Shown one piece after another: positions 5,074 through 10,278 of a DNA stretch of 10,278 bases. The notes beneath the pieces were generated by a model that worked only from the letters and a program-made list of their open reading frames with translations, was not told the DNA's origin and did no database searches. Source of the DNA: Natronohydrobacter sp. (GTDB taxonomy: Bacteria > Pseudomonadota > Alphaproteobacteria > Rhodobacterales > Rhodobacteraceae); the NCBI GenBank assembly GCA_007118445.1, contig SKRP01000011.1:1-10278 (forward strand). Reading direction: 5' to 3'. How positions within the stretch are numbered: the stretch's first letter is position 1; every line of letters begins with the position of its first letter. The translations under genes were made by a program, and so were the position numbers.

Positions 5074-5487
5074 ATGCTTGCCACACTCGGTTTCGGACTG
5101 CATCTGCTCGCTGCCCTGGGCGTTCTGGGGCTGGCCGCGAAATATGCCTTTGGCCCGGTGCCCGCCGATTACCATGCGCAGATTTTCGAGCGCGGCGGTG
5201 TCAGCCCCGCGCCTGCGGTGCTGACGGTCCTGCGCGCTGTCTATCTGGCACTGGCCGGAATGCTGGTCGCTGTGGCCATCGGCATCGCCGCGCTGTCGCT
5301 CAGCGCCTGGCAATCCGGCGGCACTGCATCGACCTTTCTGGCCCTGTCCGCAATGGCGCTTGCCGCAGGCGGGGTTTCAGGGCTGGCGACGCTGCAGGTC
5401 GAACGTGCAACTGGCGTCCGCACGCCCTGGCGCCCGGCCTTTGGCCTGGCCGCGATCGTTCTGCTGGGGGCGCTGCTGCTGCTCTGA
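5074..5487 (+). CDS. Small four-helix membrane protein, function unknown
   Basis: This is a 137-residue very hydrophobic protein that I do not recognise. Four likely membrane segments are visible: about 3-25, 48-75, 85-107 and 120-137, the last ending the protein. The first loop (26-47) is the largest and holds the only cluster of charged or polar residues (DYHAQIFERGG). The loop near 108-119 carries three Arg (QVERATGVRTPWR). There is no catalytic or metal motif and no clear cleavable signal peptide. The ATG at 5074 is chosen for its Shine-Dalgarno site and because it places the first helix at the N-terminus. The gene is divergent from uvrD, with the SOS box and a palindrome between them. 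The next gene starts 45 bases after its stop codon in the same direction, so the two may be co-transcribed. Composition matches the neighbouring genes. It is probably a real inner-membrane protein; its role is open. Confidence 0.75.
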   Translation: MLATLGFGLHLLAALGVLGLAAKYAFGPVPADYHAQIFERGGVSPAPAVLTVLRAVYLALAGMLVAVAIGIAALSLSAWQSGGTASTFLALSAMALAAGGVSGLATLQVERATGVRTPWRPAFGLAAIVLLGALLLL

Positions 5488-5532
5488 AACGCGCCATCTT
5501 GCGACCGGGCGCAGTCCGGCTATGGTCCTGCC

Positions 5533-6705
5533 ATGAACCTTGATCTGCGCTACCCTGCCCTGTCGGATCTGAAAATCGCCTGCAAGCGGCGGGTGCCATG
5601 GTTTGTGTGGGAATATCTCGACAGCGCGACAGGCACCGAATCGGTCCGGCCCCGCAATCGCGCCGCGCTCGACCGCGTGCTGTTCCGCCCTGCGATCCTG
5701 CGCGGTCCCATTACGCCTGAGCTGCGCTGCCATTTTCTGGGCACAGAATACGCCATGCCGGTCGGGGTGGCCCCCGTCGGCATGTCGGGGCTGATCTGGC
5801 CGGGGGCCGAGGCCGCGCTCGCGCGCATGGCGCAGGCCACGCGCCTGCCCTACTGCCTGAGCACCGTCGCCACCCGCCTGCCCGAAGAGATCGGCCCGAT
5901 TGCTGGCGATATGGGCTGGTTCCAGCTTTACCCGCCCAAAGACCCTGAAATCCGCGCCGATATCCTGACCCGCGCGCGCAAATCCGGCTTCCGCGTGCTG
6001 GTGCTGACCGTCGATCTGCCCGGCCCTTCACGGCGCGAACGGCAGCTGCGCGCGCAGCTTGCCATTCCGCCGAAACTGACCCCGTCGATGCTCTGGCAGA
6101 TCGCGCGCCGCCCGGCCTGGGCGCTTGGCACCTTGCGCGCGGGCACGCCCCGCCTGCGGCTGATGGAAGATTACCTGAAACTCGCGGGCAGTGCGTCCTC
6201 GACCGCGCATCCCGGCTATCTGCTGCGCGCAGCCCCCGACTGGGACTATCTGCACGCCGTGCGCGATCTGTGGGACGGGCCGCTGGTGGTCAAGGGCGTG
6301 CTCGACCCTGATGCGGCGCTGCGCCTGCGCGATGCCGGGGCCGATGCGCTCTGGGTGTCGAACCATGGCGGGCGACAATTCGACGGGGCACCGGCCGGGC
6401 TGACAGCACTGAGGCAAATTCGCACAGCTCTGGGCCCGGAGATGCCGCTGATCCATGATGGCGAGATCGAAACCGGCCTTGATGTGCTGCGCGCGCTGGC
6501 CTGTGGTGCCGATTTCACGATGCTGGGCCGGGGCTGGCACTATGCCCTTGGCGCTGCGGGAGAAACCGGCGCATTTCACCTCGCGCGGCTGCTGCGTGAC
6601 GACCTTGTCGCGAATATGGCGCAGCTGGGCGCGAACCAGCTTGCGCAGGTCGCGGCACGCCTGTTGGATGAGGGCAATCAGGCGGCCAATTCTGACGAAA
6701 TGTAA
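5533..6705 (+). CDS. FMN-dependent alpha-hydroxy-acid dehydrogenase/oxidase (LldD/glycolate-oxidase family)
   Basis: The product is a 390-residue TIM-barrel flavoprotein of the family that oxidises L-2-hydroxy acids (lactate, glycolate, mandelate) to 2-oxo acids. Catalytic and FMN residues can be aligned to glycolate oxidase. Y28 in VWEYLDSA corresponds to Y24. QLY (131-133) corresponds to the Y129 region, and LTVDLPGPSRRERQLR (158-173) is the family loop with D161. K254 in VVKGV is the flavin N1 lysine. The signature NHGGRQFDGAPA (277-288) supplies H278 as base and R281 for the substrate carboxylate. GRG (332-334) keeps the phosphate-binding Arg. Two places are atypical: the N-terminal Gly-rich turn reads SATGTE, and the conserved D-x-G-I/V-R-x-G motif reads DGEIETG (309-315). 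No good Shine-Dalgarno site precedes the ATG. The substrate and electron acceptor are unknown; lactate dehydrogenase is the best guess, and pyruvate carboxylase follows 78 bases later. Confidence 0.88.
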   Translation: MNLDLRYPALSDLKIACKRRVPWFVWEYLDSATGTESVRPRNRAALDRVLFRPAILRGPITPELRCHFLGTEYAMPVGVAPVGMSGLIWPGAEAALARMAQATRLPYCLSTVATRLPEEIGPIAGDMGWFQLYPPKDPEIRADILTRARKSGFRVLVLTVDLPGPSRRERQLRAQLAIPPKLTPSMLWQIARRPAWALGTLRAGTPRLRLMEDYLKLAGSASSTAHPGYLLRAAPDWDYLHAVRDLWDGPLVVKGVLDPDAALRLRDAGADALWVSNHGGRQFDGAPAGLTALRQIRTALGPEMPLIHDGEIETGLDVLRALACGADFTMLGRGWHYALGAAGETGAFHLARLLRDDLVANMAQLGANQLAQVAARLLDEGNQAANSDEM

Positions 6706-6783
6706 CAAGAGCTTTACTGCAGTGCAGAAATCGGCCTAAAAATCTGACCAATAAATGCAGAATAGCAGCCCTGGGGGGACTGA

Positions 6784-9700
6784 ATGGCAGACTTCAAGAA
6801 AATCCTCATCGCCAATCGCGGCGAAATCGCCATCCGGATCATGCGCGCAGCCAATGAACTGGGCAAGCGCACGGTCGCGGTCTATGCCGAAGAGGACAAG
6901 CTCGGCCTGCACCGGTTCAAGGCGGACGAAGCCTACCGGATCGGCGAAGGTCTGGGCCCGGTGGCCGCCTATCTGTCGATTGACGAAATCATCCGGGTGG
7001 CGAAAGCCTCGGGTGCGGATGCGATCCATCCGGGCTATGGGCTGCTCAGCGAGAACCCGGCGCTGGTCGATGCTTGCGCGGCCAATGGAATCACCTTTAT
7101 CGGCCCCAGAGCCGAAACCATGCGCGCGCTCGGAGACAAGGCCAGCGCGCGGCAGGTGGCGATCAAGGCCGGGGTTCCGGTCATTCCCGCAACTGAAGTG
7201 CTGGGCGAGGATATGGAGGCCGCGCGCAACATGGCCGCCGAGATCGGCTATCCGCTGATGCTGAAAGCCAGCCATGGTGGCGGCGGGCGCGGGATGCGGC
7301 CGATTCTGGGGCCGGATGAGCTGGAAAGCAAGGTACGCGAGGGTCGTCGCGAGGCCGAGGCCGCGTTCGGCAATGGCGAGGGCTATCTGGAAAAGATGAT
7401 CCAGCGCGCGCGCCATGTCGAGGTGCAGCTTCTGGGCGACAGCCATGGCAATCTCTATCACCTTTATGAGCGCGACTGCACAGTGCAGCGGCGCAACCAG
7501 AAAGTCGTCGAGCGCGCCCCCGCCCCCTATCTGAGCGAAGAGCAGCGCGCCGAGGTCTGCGAACTTGCGCTGAAGATCGGGCGCGCTGTCGGCTATCAGA
7601 ATGCCGGGACGGTCGAGTTCCTGATGGATATGGATGAAGAGAAATTCTACTTCATCGAGGTCAATCCGCGCGTGCAGGTCGAGCATACTGTCACCGAAGA
7701 AGTCACCGGCATCGATATCGTCAAGGCGCAGATCCGGATCGCCGAAGGCACAACCTTGTCCGAGGCCACAGGCACGCCCAGCCAAGGCGATGTCACCCTG
7801 ACCGGCCATGCCACGCAATGCCGCGTGACGACCGAGGATCCGCTGAACAATTTCATCCCCGACTATGGCCGTCTGACCGCTTATCGCTCGGCCACCGGCA
7901 TGGGCATCCGGCTGGATGGCGGCACCGCCTATGCGGGCGGCGTGATCACGCGCTATTATGATTCGCTGCTGGTCAAGGTCACGGCCTGGGCCCCCACGGC
8001 TGAGGAATCGATCACCCGCATGGACCGCGCGCTGCGCGAATTCCGCATCCGCGGGGTCAGCACGAATATCGATTTCGTGATCAATCTGCTCAAGCACCCG
8101 ACTTTCCGGGACATGAGCTATTCGACCAAATTCATCGACACGACCGAAGAGCTGTTCAATTTCCGCAAGCGCCGCGACCGCGCGACCAAGATCCTGACCT
8201 ATATCGCGGATATCACGGTGAACGGGCATCCGGAAACCGCCGGGCGCGCGCTGCCGCCTGCCGGGATCCGCACGCCCGTCGCGCCGAGGGTCTCGGGCGA
8301 GATCCAGCGCGGGGCGAAACAGATCCTCGACGAGCAAGGCCCGCAGGCCGTCGCCGACTGGATGGCGGCAGAGAAACGGCTGCTTCTGACCGACACGACG
8401 ATGCGCGATGCGCATCAATCGCTGCTGGCCACACGGATGCGCTCGATCGACATGATCCGCGTCGCGCCCGCCTATGCGCAGATGCTGCCGCAGCTTTTCT
8501 CGATGGAATGCTGGGGCGGCGCGACCTTTGATGTCGCCTATCGCTTCTTGCAGGAATGCCCCTGGCAGCGCCTGCGCGATCTGCGCCGCGCCATGCCCAA
8601 TCTGATGACGCAGATGCTGCTGCGCGCGTCAAACGGGGTCGGATACACGAATTACCCGGACAATGTGGTGCAGTCCTTTGTCAGACAAGCCGCCGAGACC
8701 GGGGTCGATGTGTTCCGCGTCTTTGACAGTCTGAACTGGGTCGAGAACATGCGCGTCGCCATGGATGCGGTGATCGAGGCGAACAAGGTCTGCGAGGGCA
8801 CGATCTGCTATACCGGCGATATCCTGAACCCGGACCGGGCAAAATATGACCTGAAATACTATGTCGAGATGGGTCAGGCGCTGCGCGATGCGGGCGCGCA
8901 TGTGCTGGGTCTCAAGGATATGGCGGGGCTGTTGAAACCGGCCTCGGCCCGGATCCTGATCAAGGCGCTGAAAGAAGAGGTCGGCCTGCCGATCCATTTT
9001 CACACCCATGATACTGGCGGTATTGCCGGGGCCACGATTCTGGCTGCGGCCGAAGCGGGTGTTGACGCCGCCGATGCCGCGATGGATGCGTTCTCGGGCA
9101 ATACCTCGCAGCCGACGCTGGGATCCATCGTCGAGGCGCTGCGCTTCACCGACCGTGATACGGGCCTTGAAATGGGGGCGATCCGCAAGATTTCGGATTA
9201 CTGGGAAGAGGTGCGCGCGCATTACGCAGCCTTCGAATCAGCGCAGCAGGCCCCCAGTTCGGAAGTCTATCTGCACGAAATGCCCGGCGGTCAGTTCACC
9301 AATCTGAAAGCACAGGCGCGCTCGATGGGGCTGGAGGACCGCTGGCCCGAGGTCGCGCGCACCTATGCCGATGTGAACATGATGTTCGGCGATATCGTCA
9401 AGGTCACGCCTTCGTCGAAAGTGGTGGGCGACATGGCGCTGATGATGGTCAGCCAGGGGCTGAGCCGCGCTGATGTCGAAAATCCCGACAAGGATGTTAG
9501 CTTTCCCGACAGCGTGATCGACATGCTGCGCGGCAATCTTGGCCAGCCCCCTGGTGGCTGGCCGGACCCGATCCTGCGCAAGGTGCTGAAAGGCGATGCG
9601 CCCCTGACCGACCGGCCCGGCAAGCATCTGGAACCGGTCGATCTGGAGGCCACACGCGCCCGTCTGATCGAGGACCTTGACGGGTTCCGCGTCGATGACG

Positions 9701-10227
9701 AGGATCTGAACGGCTATCTGATGTATCCGAAGGTGTTTCTCGACTATATGGGGCGCCACCGCATCTATGGTCCGGTGCGCACCCTGCCGACGCGCACCTT
9801 CTTTTACGGGATGGAACCGGGCGAAGAGATTTCCGCCGAGATCGACCCCGGCAAGACCCTGGAAATCCGCATGATCGCTTTGGGCGACACCACGGATGAT
9901 GGCGATGTGAAGGTGTTTTTCGAACTCAATGGCCAGCCGCGCACGATCCGCGTGGCCAATCGCGAGGTCAAGGCCAAGACCGCGCAGCGCCCCAAGGCCG
10001 ATACGGGCAATCCCGATCATGTCGGGGCACCGATGCCGGGCTCGGTCGCGTCGGTCGCCGTGTCACCTGGGGCGAAGGTCAATGCCGGCGATCTGCTGCT
10101 GACCATCGAGGCGATGAAGATGGAAACCGGACTGCACGCAGATCGCGCAGCAGTGGTCAAGGCAGTGCATGTTCAGCCCGGCGCGCAGATCGAGGCCAAG
10201 GATCTGCTGGTCGAGTTCGAAAGCTGA
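6784..10227 (+). CDS. pyc: Pyruvate carboxylase
   Basis: The product is a 1147-residue single-chain biotin enzyme that carboxylates pyruvate to oxaloacetate, using ATP and bicarbonate, to refill the TCA cycle. The biotin carboxylase domain spans about 4-455: KILIANRGEIAIRI at the start, ATP-grasp loop KASHGGGGRG (161-170), and the catalytic segment EVNPRVQVEH (292-301). A tetramerisation/allosteric linker follows (about 460-530). The carboxyltransferase domain has LTDTTMRDAHQS (535-546, metal ligand D542), the lysine expected to be carbamylated K711 in LKDMAG, and metal ligands H740 and H742 in HFHTHDTGG. The biotin carrier domain (about 1075-1147) has EAMKMET with biotinyl K1112. Domain order and length match the alpha4-type enzyme, and no key residue is missing. 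GGGGGGA just before the ATG acts as ribosome binding site. The 78-base gap before the gene contains AT-rich stretches that could hold its own promoter, but no convincing boxes. Confidence 0.98.
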   Translation: MADFKKILIANRGEIAIRIMRAANELGKRTVAVYAEEDKLGLHRFKADEAYRIGEGLGPVAAYLSIDEIIRVAKASGADAIHPGYGLLSENPALVDACAANGITFIGPRAETMRALGDKASARQVAIKAGVPVIPATEVLGEDMEAARNMAAEIGYPLMLKASHGGGGRGMRPILGPDELESKVREGRREAEAAFGNGEGYLEKMIQRARHVEVQLLGDSHGNLYHLYERDCTVQRRNQKVVERAPAPYLSEEQRAEVCELALKIGRAVGYQNAGTVEFLMDMDEEKFYFIEVNPRVQVEHTVTEEVTGIDIVKAQIRIAEGTTLSEATGTPSQGDVTLTGHATQCRVTTEDPLNNFIPDYGRLTAYRSATGMGIRLDGGTAYAGGVITRYYDSLLVKVTAWAPTAEESITRMDRALREFRIRGVSTNIDFVINLLKHPTFRDMSYSTKFIDTTEELFNFRKRRDRATKILTYIADITVNGHPETAGRALPPAGIRTPVAPRVSGEIQRGAKQILDEQGPQAVADWMAAEKRLLLTDTTMRDAHQSLLATRMRSIDMIRVAPAYAQMLPQLFSMECWGGATFDVAYRFLQECPWQRLRDLRRAMPNLMTQMLLRASNGVGYTNYPDNVVQSFVRQAAETGVDVFRVFDSLNWVENMRVAMDAVIEANKVCEGTICYTGDILNPDRAKYDLKYYVEMGQALRDAGAHVLGLKDMAGLLKPASARILIKALKEEVGLPIHFHTHDTGGIAGATILAAAEAGVDAADAAMDAFSGNTSQPTLGSIVEALRFTDRDTGLEMGAIRKISDYWEEVRAHYAAFESAQQAPSSEVYLHEMPGGQFTNLKAQARSMGLEDRWPEVARTYADVNMMFGDIVKVTPSSKVVGDMALMMVSQGLSRADVENPDKDVSFPDSVIDMLRGNLGQPPGGWPDPILRKVLKGDAPLTDRPGKHLEPVDLEATRARLIEDLDGFRVDDEDLNGYLMYPKVFLDYMGRHRIYGPVRTLPTRTFFYGMEPGEEISAEIDPGKTLEIRMIALGDTTDDGDVKVFFELNGQPRTIRVANREVKAKTAQRPKADTGNPDHVGAPMPGSVASVAVSPGAKVNAGDLLLTIEAMKMETGLHADRAAVVKAVHVQPGAQIEAKDLLVEFES

Positions 10228-10233
10228 CCGCGA

Positions 10234-10271
10234 GACCCTGTGCAAGGGGGCGTCGCTCCCTTGCACAGGTC
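10234..10271 (+). terminator. Strong hairpin after pyc
   Basis: Seven bases after the pyc stop codon, TGTGCAAGGG (10239-10248) pairs perfectly with CCCTTGCACA (10258-10267). GACC (10234-10237) pairs with GGTC (10268-10271) with C10238 bulged, and GGC/GCT may extend the stem inward. Only TCATTCC follows, without a T run, so it may be a 3'-end stabiliser or a Rho-linked end rather than a classical intrinsic terminator. Confidence 0.6.
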
Positions 10272-10278
10272 ATTCCAA

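Noticed and set aside
6736..8418. 560-codon minus-strand open frame opposite pyc
   Set aside because: It lies antisense to the biotin carboxylase domain of pyc, has no family motif and has a composition typical of a mirror frame in high-GC DNA.

Overview
The window looks like chromosome of an alphaproteobacterium, most likely Rhodobacteraceae (Rhodobacter/Roseobacter relatives). The grounds are high GC with strongly G/C-biased codon ends, a direct-repeat GTTC-N7-GTTC SOS box of the alphaproteobacterial type, and above all a small DUF1127 gene followed by a chain of hairpins with C/U-rich loops. That last arrangement matches the RSP_6037 (CcaF1)/CcsR1-4 locus of Rhodobacter sphaeroides. No insertion sequence, phage gene, CRISPR array, tRNA or rRNA is visible.

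Left part (1-2000): a non-coding edge with three closely packed GANTC sites, then mrp (P-loop ATPase of iron-sulfur cluster handling, minus strand). Mrp is divergent from a 141-residue HIT-family nucleotide hydrolase/transferase (plus strand). The 214-base gap after the HIT gene holds four short inverted repeats and a candidate promoter.

Centre (2006-2526): a 70-residue DUF1127 protein and, from just after its stop codon, six consecutive stem-loops. Their stems differ, but five of the six share exactly the same 12-base loop, CTCCTCCTCCCT, and the sixth keeps its CCTCCTCCCT core. The last hairpin is followed by five Ts and also serves as an intrinsic terminator. This is the most distinctive element: a tandem small-RNA array whose loops resemble the 16S rRNA anti-Shine-Dalgarno sequence. 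It has two more units than the four described in R. sphaeroides.

Right part: uvrD/pcrA helicase (minus strand) converges on the array and has a consensus SOS box 41-55 bases before its start codon. Divergent from it are a small four-helix membrane protein of unknown function, an FMN-dependent alpha-hydroxy-acid dehydrogenase homologue with an unusual FMN-loop motif, and a complete pyruvate carboxylase (biotin carboxylase, carboxyltransferase and biotin-carrier domains in one chain) ending in a strong hairpin.

Apart from the array and its DUF1127 partner, which probably form one stress-induced transcript, these are ordinary housekeeping genes (Fe-S assembly, DNA repair, 2-hydroxyacid oxidation, anaplerosis) and do not form one pathway. 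The alpha-hydroxy-acid enzyme and pyruvate carboxylase could be linked through lactate to pyruvate to oxaloacetate, but that is inference from adjacency.
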